The position numbers and the translations under genes are program-made. 64,000 nt of DNA from Hordeum vulgare subsp. vulgare (lineage: Eukaryota > Streptophyta > Magnoliopsida > Poales > Poaceae): the NCBI RefSeq assembly GCF_904849725.1, contig NC_058524.1, positions 554,407,763 through 554,471,762 of the forward strand. The letters are read 5' to 3'. A model generated the notes under the pieces. The model was not told the origin of the DNA. It ran no database searches and worked only from the letters and a program-made list of their open reading frames with translations. Position 1 is the stretch's first letter. Each line of letters opens with the position of its first letter. Positions 13,290 to 25,432 of this stretch are shown one piece after another.

Positions 13290-14964
13290 ATTGCTCGTAT
13301 GCGATCATATGGTAGGAGTTCATCCCTCATCTTCCAGATCTCATTTAAAGAAGGGGGTCAATACATGCATATATATAAATAAAACTCAACACAATTGATG
13401 TTAATATATGAAATAAAATTGTGAATATTATTTACGTACTTCAAATAGTTCCTTAGAGAAGCTCTGCTCAGAGGTCGAGTGGCGAATGAACTTGCATACG
13501 TAGTATCCACATAAAATAGTCCCTTCGTTCTGGTACATAAACTTTACGAGAATATAGTTCAATCAAACTAATAAGCAAGCATGGTAATGATATATTGATG
13601 AAAATTTGAATCAATTAGAGATGCGCGGAACTAGCTAGTACTACTTACTTTGGGGTGCGTAAATCGCAACTCTTTGTTTAGACCGGGAACCTTATTGGCG
13701 AACTTATTCCAAACCTTGCCAGGCAAAAGAAAATGATTACTTGATATCAAGAAATTAACGAAAGTTGCATGCTGATATGGTCCCGGTATTGACTGAACTT
13801 ACTTCTGGAGCACTGCAGTCATGCACTACCAACATCAATGGGTAGCAAAATAAAGAGGTATTTGCGCATAGGTAAATAACTCATCAATTCCATTACTTAA
13901 CCTCGATAAACGAAACCGAGTATAAAGAAAAGACAACAATACTCACTTGAAGTTGTAAGGACAGATTATTTCCCTTTTGTTTTGATGTATAAGGAACGAT
14001 TTTAGCAAGTTCTCCTCGGTCTCTTTTATTGAGTTTCGTACCATCAATTCATTTACGACATCTGGGCTAATGAACCCAACATTGAAGATTCCTTCTTTTT
14101 TCAATTCGACGATCTTCGATCTGCACAATATATATAGTGAGGATAATTATATATACATGCAATGAACGAGCTGAGCTAGAGACTTAACTATACAAGTAAT
14201 ACTTACAGACACTAGGAAGTCATGAGTTGTTTGTCGAGGGCCAATTGATTGTATAACTGAAATAACTCCTCAAATATAATAGGACTTACGGGAAGTCCAA
14301 TGGATTCATGTTCTGGTTTCACTACCACATACATACCATCTTTCCCAGACTCCATGCAGGTTTTCATGTACCACTCATGCAATTTGTGCATCATTGTTGT
14401 TAGAGGAGGATGACTAGGTTTGACGATAGGCTTCCCGTGCACATATTTATATTGTTCTTTTGTTACCTCAGCAGTTTAAAAAATTACATCATCCCCCAAG
14501 TAATCATCAGGATTTGTACTGGGCACCATCCGCTAGACACCTTGAGCGGGGGGCACGATTGCTTCTCCTATTGGCCGAGCTCGGGAATTGTTTTCCCACT
14601 ACTTCCTTCTACTAAGTACCTTGCATCACTGGAAGTAGTTCCTGACCGTCTTGCTTGTGCATATTTCTTTTTAAGAATGCGGTAATACTTGGAATTCAGC
14701 GGAGGCGGTGGTGGTCGCGTCAGTTACATAATAGTGCGCCCCACTTTCACCGGATCTAGCTTCTCCTTCTGAGGTGGAGTTTTGTTTGCAAAATGGGCCC
14801 TCAATTTGGAACGACATATGCCCTCATTTTCCTGCTTGGTCCTCTCATATGGTAACTTTTCCAGAGGCTTGAGAGATGGACTGTATTGCCTCCCGCCTCT
14901 GCTTGTACTCCTAGCCGCCGGAGAGAAGGAGGCGTCTCTCTTCCACTTGAGAGAATGAGGCGGA
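13290..14964 (-). pseudogene. CACTA transposon gene, 3' part, with Ulp1/C48 protease-like domain (broken)
   Basis: Read on the minus strand this continues, across the Copia element, the gene whose 5' part is at 23643-25432. Near the Copia junction it encodes a basic, proline-rich stretch (14724-14964, ending KLDPVKVGRTIM). A helical block follows with LHEWYMKTC and FEELFQLYNQLALDKQL (14212-14442). Next come exons of a Ulp1-type cysteine protease: an exon with PDVVNELMVRN and NLLKSFLIHQNK (13943-14128), one encoding GKVWNKFANKVPGLNKELRF near 13650-13720, and one encoding QNEGTILCGYYVCKF (near 13440-13550), which carries the expected glutamine and catalytic cysteine. The last visible exon encodes KMRDELLPYDRIRAI and is cut by the LARD. 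Stops occur after VGRTIM and near 14470-14560. Fusion of this protease to a Transposase_24-like region is familiar from grass CACTA elements. Exon limits are approximate. Confidence 0.75.
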
Positions 14965-16698
14965 TGTTGGAAATATGTCCTACAAGCAATAATAAAGTTG
15001 TTATTATTATATTTCCAATTCATGATAATTGTTTATTATTCATGCTATAATTGTAATAACCGGAAACCGTAATACATGTGTGAATATATAGATCACAATG
15101 TGTCCCTAGTGAGCCTCTAGTTGGCTAGAACATTAATCAATAGATGATCATGGTTTCCTAATCATGGACAATGGATGTCATTGATAATGGGATCACATCA
15201 TTGGGGAATGATGTGATGGACATGACCCAATCCTAAGCATAGCACTAGATCGTGGTGTTCGTCTGCTAAATCTTTTCTAATGTCAAGTATCATTTCCTTA
15301 GACCGTGAGATTGTGCAACTCCCGGATACCGTAGGAGTGCTTTGGGTGTACCAAACGTCACAATGTAACTGGGTGATTATAAAGGTGCACTACGGGTATC
15401 TCTGAAAGTGTCTGTTGGGTTGAAAGAATCAAGACCGGGATTTGTCACTCCGTGTGACGGAGAGGTATCTCTGAGCCCACTCGGTAATCCATCATCATAC
15501 TGAACTCAATGTGACTAAGGAGTTAGCCACAGGATGTTGTGTTACAGAACGAGTAAAGAGACTTGCCGGTAATGAGATTGAATAACGTATGGGGATACCG
15601 ACGATCGAATCTCGGGCAAGTATCATACCGGTAGACAAAGGGAACTGCATACAGGATTGATTGAATCCTTAACATCGTGGTTCATCCGATAAGATCATCG
15701 TGGAACATGTGGGAACCAACATGAATATCCAGACCCGACTGTTGGTTATTTGCCGGAGAGATGTCTCGGTCATGTCTGCATGTCTCCCGTACCCGTAGGG
15801 TCTACACACTTAAGGTTGGAGGACTCTAGAGTTGTAAAAGGAATGGTATGTGGTTAACAAAGGTTGTTTGGAGTCCTGGATGAGATCCTGGATGTCACGA
15901 GGAGCTCCGGAATGGTTCGGAGGTAAAGATTGATATATAGGAAGTCCTGGTTTGGTCACCGGAAAACTTTTTGGATCATCGGTAGTGTACCGGGAGTGCC
16001 AGGAGGGTGCATGAGGAACCCCGGGAGGGGTGTGACGAGGAGGTGGACCAGCCCTTATTGGTCTGGCCAAGGCCTCCCCTAAAGGGTCATGCGCATAGGG
16101 ATAAAGGGATAAGGCAAAAGGGACTTAAAGTAAAGGAGAAAGAGTCCTTCCAAGGGAGTCCACCTCCCTTGTGGGACGAGGACTCTCCCCTAGTCCGGCC
16201 GAAGCTCCTCCTCGCTGGAAGTGGGGCCAAGGCAGCCCTCCCTCTCCCTCCTCCTATATATACTTGAGGTTTTTGCCTTTTGGGAACACACAATTGATCT
16301 CTCCCAAGGCACAACCCTCTCTCTCTCTTCTTCCTCCTACGCAGTGCTTGGCAAAGCCCTGCCAGAGAACCACATAGCTGCACCGTCACCATGCTGTCGT
16401 GCTGCCGGAGCTCTCCCTCAACTTCTCCACTGTCCTTGCTGGATCAAGAAGGAGGAGACGTCACCGGGATGTACGTGTGTTGAACGCGGAGGTGCCTTGA
16501 TTCGGCACATAGATTGGAATCCACCGCGATGTGAATCACTGCGAGTACGACTCCATCAACCGCGTTCGTAGCAAGGCTTCCTCTTAGCGATCTTCAAATG
16601 TATGAAGATGCTCTAACCATTTGCTCGTTGCTGATTTTTCCATAGATAGATCATTGTATGGAGTAGGATTTTTTTTGAAATTACTACGATCCCCAACA
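14965..16698 (+). repeat. 5' LTR of the Angela-type element
   Basis: This 1734-bp LTR starts TGTTGGAAATATGTCC and ends GATCCCCAACA. It contains a TATATATA sequence near 16254-16262 that could be the promoter TATA box. It retains about 104 bp (around 15375-15480) missing from the 3' LTR. Confidence 0.93.
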
Positions 16699-17966
16699 GT
16701 GGAATCCAAGCCAAGGTTCTATGCGTAGATTCTATGCACTAGTAGAACACAAAAGTTGTGGGTGCTGACTCGTCAATTTGCTTTCCGTTACTAGTCTTAT
16801 CTTGATTCGGTGGAATCGTGGGATGAAGCGGCCCGGACTGACTTTACACATACTCTTACGTGAGACTGGTTCCACCGCCTTATATGGACTTAGTGCATAA
16901 GGTGGCTAGCGGGTGTCTGTCTCTCCCACGTTAGTCAGATCGGATTCGATGAAGAGGGTCCTTATGAAGGGTAAATAGAATTATCATATAAACGTTATGG
17001 TTGTCACGTAGGTAAGAAATGTTCTTGATAGATACCCTAACCATCCACGTAAAACTTGCAACAACAATTAGAGGACGTCTAACTTGTTTTGTAGGGTATG
17101 GTATATGATGTGATATGGCCAAAAGGATGTGATGTTAGATATTTAATGTATGAGATTGATCATGTTCTTCTAATAGGATTCACGACTTGCATGTCGATGA
17201 GTATGACAACTAGAAGGAGCCATAGGAGTTGTCTTAATTTATTGTATGAGATGCAACACCATGTTGATTACTTTACTTTATCGCTAATGGTTAGCTATAA
17301 TAGTAGAAGTAATAGTTGGCGTGACGACTCCACGGAGACACAATGATAGAGATGATGATGATGGAGAACATGGTGTCATGCCGGTGACGATGATGATCAT
17401 GGTGCCCCGAAGATGGTGATCGAAGGAGCAAGATGATATTGGCCATATCATGTCACTATATGATTGCATGTGATGTTTATCATGTTTTACATTTTATTGC
17501 TTAGAATGACGGTAGCAAAGATAAGATGACCCCTCATTGAAAATTTCGAGATATGTATTCCCCTAAGTGTGCACCATTGCGAAGGTTCATTGTTTCGAAG
17601 CACCACGTGTTGATCGGGTGTGATAGATTCTAACGTTTGCATACGATGGGTGTAAGCTAGTTTACACACGCAAAACACTTAGGTTGACTCGACGAGGCTA
17701 GCATGTACAGACATGGCCTCGAATACGGGAGAGCAAAAGGCCGAACATGAGTCGTATTGTTGATACGATCAGCATAGAGATGCTCACCATCGATGACTAG
17801 TGCGTCTCACGTGATTATCAGACACGGGCTAGTCGACGTTGATCATGTAACACTTGGATGACTAGAGGGATGTCGATCTAAGTGGGAGTTCATTAGTAAT
17901 TTGATTAGATGAACTTAATTATCATGAAATTAGTATAAAAGTGTCTTTACAAATATTGTAGATCCA
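16699..17966 (+). other. Leader of the Angela-type element
   Basis: This 1.27 kb untranslated leader lies between the primer site and the gag start codon. It has only short ORFs on either strand and no recognisable domain. A long leader is normal for this family. Confidence 0.7.
16700..16712 (+). promoter_or_regulatory. Degenerate primer binding site of the Angela-type element
   Basis: TGGAATCCAAGCC follows the LTR by one base. The canonical initiator-Met site is TGGTATCAGAGCC, so three of 13 positions have changed, consistent with decay after insertion. Confidence 0.75.
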
Positions 17967-18650
17967 ATGGCCAACGCAAATGTCTCGTTCAACTTCAACT
18001 CGTTCCTAGAAAAAACCAAGCGGAAAGACGATGGGAGCAACTATGCAGATTGGGCTCGTAACTTAAAGCTCATCCTCAGTGCTGCCAAGAAGGCATATGT
18101 CCTTGCTGCACCGCTAGGTGACCTCCCGTTCCCGTAGAAGACCAGGATGCTAGGAACGCCTTGTAGTCGCGGAATGATGACTACTCTCTCGATCAGTGCG
18201 ACATGCTTTACAGTTTAGAACAGGTGCTCCAAAGGCATTTTGAGTAAAACAGAGCATATGAGATGTTCGAGGAGCTGAAAATTGTTTTTCAAGCTCATGC
18301 CCAGGTCGAGAGGTATGAAGTTTCCGACAAGTTCTTCAGCTATAAGATGGAGGAGAACAATTCTGTTAGTGACCACATACTCTGAATCTCTGGGTTTCAT
18401 AACCGCTTGACTCAGCTGGGAGTTGAACTTCCGAATGATGCGGTCATTGACAGAATCCCCGAGTCTCTTCCACCTAGCTATAAAGTCTTTGTGATGAATA
18501 ACAACATGAAAGGGATGGAAAAGACTATTCCCGATTTGTATTTAATGCTGAAATATGCGGAGGTAGAAATCAAGAAAGAGCATCAAGTTTTGATGGTTAA
18601 TAAGACCACTCATTTTCAAGAAGGGCAAGTGTAAAAAAAGCTTCAAGAAA
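17967..18650 (+). pseudogene. gag: gag (capsid) pseudogene of the Angela-type element
   Basis: The ATG at 17967 opens MANANVSFNFNSF, the usual start of this group's capsid protein. The reading frame is recognisable through NYADWARNLKLIL, YEMFEELKIVFQAHAQVERYEV and LGVELPNDAVIDRIPESLPP (18407-18634) but meets stops near 18137, 18163, 18244 and 18382. The open piece at 18407-18634 is the best-preserved part. Together with the nucleocapsid region just downstream it would have packaged the element RNA. No functional protein is possible from this copy. Confidence 0.88.
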
Positions 18651-18659
18651 AACGACAAA

Positions 18660-19979
18660 GCAGTTGCAGTGCCCGGTAAGCCAGTTGCCGGGAAGAAGCC
18701 AAAGAAATGGCCTAAGCCTGAGACTGAGTGCTATTACTGCAAGGGAACCGGTCACTGGAAGTGGAATTGCCCCAAGTACTTTGCGGACAAGAAGGCCGGC
18801 AACATCAAAGGTATATGTGATATACTTGTTATTGATGTGTACCATAACAGCGCTCGTAGTAGCTCCTGGGTATTTGATACCCGTACTGTTGCTCACATTT
18901 GAAACTCTAAACAGGAACTGCGGAACAAGCGTAGGTTGGCTAAGGACGAGGTGACGATGGGCGTCGGGAATGGTTCCAAGGTCGATGTGATCGCCGTAGG
19001 CACGCTACCTCTACATCTACCTTCGGGATTAGTTATTAACCTTAATAATTGTTATTTAGTACCAGCTTTGAGCATGAACATTGTATCGGGATCTCGCTTG
19101 ATGCAAGATGGCTACTCATTTAAATCTGAGAATAATGGTTGTTCTATTTATATGAGTGGTATGTTTTATGGTCATGCCCCGCTGGTAAATGGTTTATTCC
19201 TAATGAGTCTCGATCGTGATGATACACATATTCACAGTGTGAGTACCAAAAGATGTAAGGTTGATAATGATAGTCCCACATACTTGTGGCACTACCACCT
19301 TGGTCATATCGGCGTAAAGCGCATGAAGAAACTGCATACTGATGGACTTTTGGAGTCACTTGATTTTGAATCATTTGACACATGTGAGCTGCGCCTCATG
19401 GGTAAGATGACCAAGACACCATTCTCCGGAAAAATGGAGCGAGCCACCAACTTATTGGAAATAATACATACCGATGTATGCGGTCCAATGAGCGTTGAAG
19501 CTCGCGGAGGCTATCGTTATGTTCTCACCCTCACTGATGATTTGAGTAGATATGGGTATGTCTACTTAATGAAGCTCAAATCTGAGACTTTTGAAAAGTT
19601 CAAGGAATTTCAGAATGAGGTGGAGAATCAACGTGACAAGAAAATAAAGTTCTTACGATATGATCGTGGAGGACAATATTTGAGTCACGAGTTTGGCACA
19701 CGCCTAAGGACATATGGAATTGTTTCACAACTCACGCCGCCTGGCACACCGCAGCATAACAATGTGTCTGAACGTCATAATCGCACTCTATTAGATATGG
19801 TTCGATCTATGATGTCTCTTACCGATTTACCGTTTTCATTTTGGGGCTATAAATTGGAAACTGCCGCATTCACTTTAAATAGGGCACTGTCTAAATACGT
19901 TGAGACGACACCGTATGAATTATGGTTTGGCAAGAAACCTAAGCTGTCGTTTCTGAAAGTTTGGGGTTGCGATACTTAG
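18660..19979 (+). pseudogene. pol: Nucleocapsid zinc knuckle, protease and integrase pseudogene
   Basis: A CCHC zinc knuckle, CYYCKGTGHWKWNCPKY, is intact at 18729-18770. A protease-like stretch follows with WVFDTRTVAHI (near 18868), where the usual D-T/S-G/C triad reads DTR and is followed by a stop. From 18936 a 347-codon open frame holds most of the integrase. The histidine pair of the HHCC finger is in WHYHLGHIG, but the second cysteine of the distal pair is lost (TCELRL). The D, D and E catalytic residues are still visible in HTDVCGPM, RYDRGGQYL and NVSERHNRTLL. The frame ends in a stop at 19977-19979 after WGCDT. This is the longest open stretch in the element. Confidence 0.9.
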
Positions 19980-21968
19980 GTGAATAAACTTCAATGAGAG
20001 AAGCTCGAACCCAAAGCGACAAAAGGCGTCTTCGTAGGATACCCTAAGGAAACTATTGGGTACACCTTCTATCTTAGATTCGAAGGCAAGATCTTTGTTG
20101 CTAGGAGCGGATACTTTCTAGAGAAAGAGTTTCTCACAAAAGAAGTAAGTGGGAGGAAAATAGAATTTGATGAGGTAACTATACCTCCTCTCGAACCGGA
20201 GAGTAGCGCAACGCAAGAAAATGTTTCTCAGCCGCCTGCGCCGGCTGGAGATGAAGTTAATGATGATGATCATGAAACTTCGGATCAAGTTGCTATTAAA
20301 CCTCAAAGGTCAACAAGGGTACGTTCCGCACCAGAGTGGTGCGACAATCGTGTCATGGAAATCATGTTGTGAGACAACATTGAACCTTTGAATTATGAAG
20401 AAGCAATGGCGGGCCCGGATTCCAACAAATGGCTTGAGGCCATGAAATCCGAGAGAGGATCCATGTATGAGAACAAAGTATGGAGTTTGGTGGACTTTCC
20501 CTATGATCGGCGAGCCATAGAAAATAAATGGATCTTTAAGAAGAAGACTGACGCGGATGGTAATGTGACCATCTATAAGGCTCGACTTGTCGCTAAGGGT
20601 TAGCGACACGTTCGAGGGATTGACTACGATGAGACCTTCTCACCCATAGCTTTGCTGAAGTCGGTCCAAATCATGTTAGCAATTTCCGCATTCTATGATT
20701 ATGAAATCTAGGAAATGGATGTCAAAACAGCATTCCTGAACGGGTTTTTTAAAGAAGAATTGTACATGATACAGCCGGAAGGTTTTTTCGATCCAAGCAA
20801 TGCTAACAAGGTATGCAAGCTCTAGCGCTCCATCTATGGGCTGGTGCAAGCATCTCGGAGTTGGAACATTTGCTTTGATGAGGTGATCAAAGCGTTTGGG
20901 TTTATACAGACTTATCGAGAAGCCGGTATTTACTAGAAAGTGAGTGGGATCTCTGTAACATTTCACATATTATATGTGGATAGCATATTATTGATGGAAA
21001 ATGATATAGAACTATTGGAAAGCATCAAGGCCTATTTGAATAAGAGTTTTTCAATGGAGGACCTTGGAGAAGTTGCTTACATATTAGGCATCAAGATCTA
21101 TAGAGATAGATCGATACGCCCCATAGGTCTTTCACAAAGCACATACCTTGACAAGATATTGAATAAGTTCAATATGGATAAGGCTAGGAAGGGGTTCTTG
21201 CCTCTATTACAGGGTGTGAGGTTGAGTGTGACTCAACGACCGACCACGACAGAAGAAATAGAGAAGATGAGTACCATCCCCTATGCTTTAGCCGTAGGCT
21301 CTATTATGGATGCCATGCTGTGTACCAGATCTGATGTGAACCTTGACATAAGTTTGGTAGTGAGGTACCAGAGTGATCCAGGAGTGGATCACTCGACATC
21401 GGTCAAGAACACCCTTAAGTACCTGAAAAGGACTAAAGATATGTTTCTCATTTATGGAGGTGCCGAAGAGCTCATCGTAAAGGGTTACGTCGATGCTAGC
21501 TTTGACACAGATCAGGATGACTCTAAGTCACAACCCGGACACGTGTATGTTTTGAATAATTGGGCAGTTAGCTGGTGCAGTTGCAAGCAAAGTGTCGTCG
21601 CGACATCTACATGTGAAGCGGGGTACATACTTGTTTCAGAAGCAGCTCACGAAGGAGTCTGGATGAACGAGTTCATCACCGACCTAGGAGTGATTCCAAG
21701 TGTGTCGGGCCCGATGACTCTATTCTATGACAACACTGGAGCTATTTCCATTGCAATGGAGCCCATGTTTCACAAGAAGACCAAACACATCAAGCGTCGC
21801 TTCAAATCCATTCGTGAATACATCTAGGATGGGGATATAGATATTTGTAAAATACACACGGATGTAAATGTCGCAGACCCGTTGACTAAACCTCTTCCAC
21901 GCGCAAAGCATGATCTGCACCAGAACTCTAGGTGTGTTCGATTCATCACAATGTATGTAGATTATTGA
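19980..21968 (+). pseudogene. pol: Reverse transcriptase and RNase H pseudogene of the Angela-type element
   Basis: The frame resumes with NYEEAMAGPDSNKWLEAM and ENKWIFKKKTDADGN (20388-20603), typical of Copia reverse transcriptase. It is cut by stops at about 20369, 20601, 20709, 20823 and 20936. The catalytic YVDD motif reads YVDS (about 20971-20985), which removes one metal-binding aspartate. A 295-codon open stretch (20940-21827) covers the end of reverse transcriptase and RNase H, with GYVDASFDTD and WAVSWCSCKQ. The RNase H glutamate region reads STCEAGY where STTEAEY is usual. A final stop lies at 21966-21968, just before the polypurine tract. Confidence 0.9.
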
Positions 21969-21976
21969 CTCTAGTG

Positions 21977-21988
21977 CAAGTGGGAGAC
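21977..21988 (+). promoter_or_regulatory. Polypurine tract of the Angela-type element
   Basis: CAAGTGGGAGAC ends one base before the TG of the 3' LTR, as in other members of this group. Confidence 0.85.
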
Positions 21989-23642
21989 TGTTGGAAATAT
22001 GCCCTAGAGACAATAATAAAGTTGTTATTATTATATTTCCAATTCATGATAATTGTCTATTATTCATGCTATAATTGTATTAACCGGAAACCGTAATAGA
22101 TGTGTGAATATATAGATCACAATGTGTCCCTAGTGAGCCTCTAGTTGGCTAGCTCGTTGATCAATAGATGATCATGGTTTCCTGATCCTGGACATTTCAT
22201 GTCATTGATAACGGGATCACATAATTGGGGAATGATGTGATGGACAAGAACCAATCCTAAGCGTAGCACTAGATCATCGTGTTCGTCTGCTAAAGATTGT
22301 CTAATGTCAAGTATCATTTCCTTAGGCCATGAGATTGTGCAACTCCCGAATACTGTAGGAGTGCTTTGGGTGTACCAAATGTCACAACATAACTGGGCCA
22401 ACTCGGTAATCCATCATCATATTGAGCTTAGTATGACTAAGGAGTGAGCCACGGGATGATGTTTTATGGAACGAGTAAAGAGACTTGTCGGTAATGAGAT
22501 AGAAAAAGAGATGGGGATACCGACGATCAAATCTCGGGCAAGTATCATACCGGTAGACAAAGGGAATTGCATATGGCATTGATTGAATCCTTGACATCGT
22601 GGTTCATCCGATGAGATCATCGTGGAACATGTGGGAACCAACATGGATATCCAGACTCTATGTTGGTTATTGGCTAGAGAGATGTCTCGGTCATGTCTGC
22701 ATGTGTCCCGAACCGATAGGGTCTACAAAATTAAGGTTTGATGACTCTAGAGTTGTAAAGGGAATGGTATGTGGTTACCAAAGGTTGTTCGGAGTCCCAA
22801 ATGAGAACCCGGATGTCACAGGGAGATCCGGAATGGTCTGGAGGTAAATATTGATATATAGGAAGTCCTGTTTTGGTCATTGGAAAAGTTTTCGGCTCAT
22901 CAGTAGTGTACCGGGAGTGTCGGCCGTAGGGTGCCGAGGGAACCCAGGGAGGGGTGTGACGACCAAAGAAGTTCATGGGCTATTAGAGGAGGTGGACCAG
23001 CCTTATTGGGCTGGCCAAGGCCTTCCCTAAAGGCCCATGTGTAATGGGATAAAGGGATAAGGCAAAAGGGATATAAAAGGAAAGGAGGAAGAGTCCTTCC
23101 AAGGGAGTCCACCTCCCTTGTGGGAGGAGGACTCTACCCTAGTTCGGCCAAAGCTCTTCTTCCTTGGAGGAGGGGCCAAGGCAGTCCTCCCTCTCCCTCC
23201 TCCTATATATACTTTAGTTTTTGGCCTTTTGGGAACACACAATTGATCTCTCCCAAGGTGCAGCCCTATCTCTCTCTTCTTCCTCCTCCGCAGCGCTTGG
23301 CGAAGCCGTGCCGGAGAACCACATAGCTCCACCATCACCACGCCGTCGTGCTGCCGGAGCTCTCCCTAAACTTATCTTCTCTTATTGTTGGATCAAGAAG
23401 GAGGAGACGTCACCGGGCTATACGTGTGTTGAACATGGAGGTGATTCGGCACATAGATCAGAATCCACCGCGATCTGAATCGCTGTGAGTACGACTCCAT
23501 CAACCGTGTTCATAGTAACGCTTCCGCTTAGCGATCTTCAAAGGTATGAAGATGCTCTAAACCTTTGCTTGTTGCTGGTTTCTCCATATATAGATCCTTG
23601 TATGGCGTAGGATTTTTTTTGAAATTAGTACGATCCCCAACA
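21989..23642 (+). repeat. 3' LTR of the Angela-type element
   Basis: This 1654-bp LTR pairs with 14965-16698. It lacks about 104 bp present in the 5' LTR (junction near 22397, between ACTGGG and CCAACTCGG) and carries a small insertion near 22960-22985. Many scattered substitutions show the insertion is old. Confidence 0.93.
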
Positions 23643-25432
23643 TCGAACTGCTCTGACGCGCCGGAGGAGCCAGAGCGGCGGCGTTTGTCTTCCGACGTTG
23701 CCGACGAGGTGATGGAGCAGGCAGACTGCTCTGACGCGCCGGAGTAGACGAAGGATGAAGCGAAGTTCCCTCACGCGTCGGAGGAGTCAGAGAAGGAGGC
23801 GGAGTGCCCTAATCACTCGCTGGAGGAGGAGGAGGAGGAGGCGGAGTGCTCTGACTCATCGGAGGAGGAGGAGGAGGCGATGCATCCAGTTTGGAAGCTT
23901 GATGAACTCCTTCTTCCATATGCATGTACTCCTCAGAGCATGAACCAGCTGATTCTCCCCTTCACCTATAGGGTGGTCAAACTCGAGCTCCTCAAATCCC
24001 TCCATTACTTGATCCACCATCACAAAAGCATAGCCATGTGGAATCGGAAGGCAGTGAAAAGTTCCATTGGGTTGAGGAGATGCAACAGAGCCGACAACCG
24101 CCTTGAAAGTGAGGTTCCGACATGTCATCATAAGCTCGCAATGTTGAGCCTCCGTGATAGTATGAACGGGGTAGCTAGGAGCTGTGAAGTCATGCTGAAC
24201 GGGCTCTGTGGAAGCCACGCTGCTTCTCCGCTGAGATGGAGGGGTACCTTCTGGGGTAGCTTCGTGCCGCTGAGATGGTTGGCCGCCAGCTCGCTAGCTC
24301 TCAAGTTCCTCAAGCTTTTGTAGTCTTGCTTGGATCTTCTGCATGTAGATCAACTCCGCTTTCCTCTTTCTCTCCCGGCTTCTGTAACCGCCTGCGTCAG
24401 GAAACCCAACCTTCCACGGAACGGAGCCTGGTGTGCCTCGTGTTCGTCTAGGGTGCTCAGCATTCCCTAGGGCCTCAGTCAGCTCGTCCTTCTCTCTTTC
24501 GGGAATGAACGTCCCTTCCTGTGTTGCGGTGATTTACTTCTGAAGCTTGTTGATGGGTATTGCAAGTGTCTCGTCCGTCCAAAGACACTTCCCTGTTTTA
24601 GGGTCCAAAGTTCCCCCAACCCCGAAGAACCAAGTCCTTGAACGGTCTGGCCAGTTCAATGTATGTGGTTCGACCCCTTTAGTAAGCAGGTCATTCTCAG
24701 CTTTGTCCGAGAACGGCCGGGCTTTGAGGTAGCCACCTGACCCCATGTGATTGTGATACTGCTTCTTTGCAGCATTGTTCTTGTTTGTCTCTGACATTTT
24801 CTTATTCTTGTCCGATGTCTTGTAGGCCACAAATGCGGGACAGTGATCTCTTATCTTCTCAAATCGGCCGATGAATTCTGGAGTCTTCCCTTTATCGACA
24901 AACATTGATTTCAAATCATTCTTCCACCACCTGAATAGATGTGCCATCTTCTTAAGAGCACATGCCTTGACCAGTGGGTCTATAACTGGCTTGTTCGGAT
25001 CCTCCTCTGGCGGTAGGGTGAAATTTCCCTTCAGCGTGGTCCAAAGATCATCTTTCTGCCTATCGGTGACATAATCACATTCAGGGACGTCGTAGCCCTT
25101 AGGCTTATACCATTGCTTGATGCTGACCGGGATGTTGTCCCTAAAAATAGCTCCGCACTCAGCCGAAAATGCCTCCTTGGTCCACTTGGGTAGAATCGGT
25201 AGGCCATCATCCGCGAGTGCTCTGATCGTGAACTTCCATACATGCATAACCTTCTCTTCGAGCCTCATCTCTTTACCGAAGTTTGGCTCGATCCGGAGGG
25301 CTATAAAAGAAGAAACAAGAGTTAATATATCTACATACCTTCGGGCTTAATTAATATATATACCTTGCTGGACTTAGCAACAGCGCCCTCCTCCGTTCGG
25401 TCACCGGAGTCGTCATCATGGTCTCCTTATTC
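23643..25432 (-). pseudogene. CACTA transposon gene, 5' part, Transposase_24-like (broken)
   Basis: The minus strand carries an exon end at 25364-25432 encoding DDDSGDRTEEGAVAKS before a GT donor. A long exon starts at 25300. Its open part (24534-25268) reads MRLEEKVMHVWKFTIRAL, then KWWKNDLKSMF-like and GGYLKARPFSDKAENDLL stretches. This matches the Transposase_24/Ptta region of grass CACTA elements. After a stop at about 24535 the frame resumes with EGTFIPEREKDELTEALGN and a basic coiled-coil-like segment. After a frameshift (24218 downward) it reads EPVQHDFTAPSYPVHTITEA and ends near KKEFIKLPNWM. A GGA/TCC triplet-rich tract (23760-23880) leads to the Copia insertion. The upstream exons are lost at 25432/25433, where a truncated Gypsy LTR begins. 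The 3' part is at 13290-14964. Confidence 0.78.

Larger units (their letters stand above)
14965..23642 (+). mobile_element. BARE1/WIS/Angela-type Copia retrotransposon, complete but inactive
   Basis: Two LTRs (14965-16698 and 21989-23642) both start TGTTGGAAAT and end CCCCAACA. The interior has gag, protease, integrase, reverse transcriptase and RNase H in Copia order. The LTR start, integrase and RNase H are typical of the BARE1/WIS/Angela group. Flanking pentamers are GCGGA (14960-14964) and TCGAA (23643-23647), which agree at only three of five positions, so the target duplication has decayed or one end is altered. The element splits a CACTA gene whose two halves read on into each other on the minus strand. 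Many in-frame stops and a mutated catalytic site make it incapable of self-movement. Confidence 0.92.

Noticed and set aside
14960..23647. Target duplication of the Angela-type element
   Set aside because: GCGGA and TCGAA agree at only three of five bases, too weak to claim as an intact duplication.
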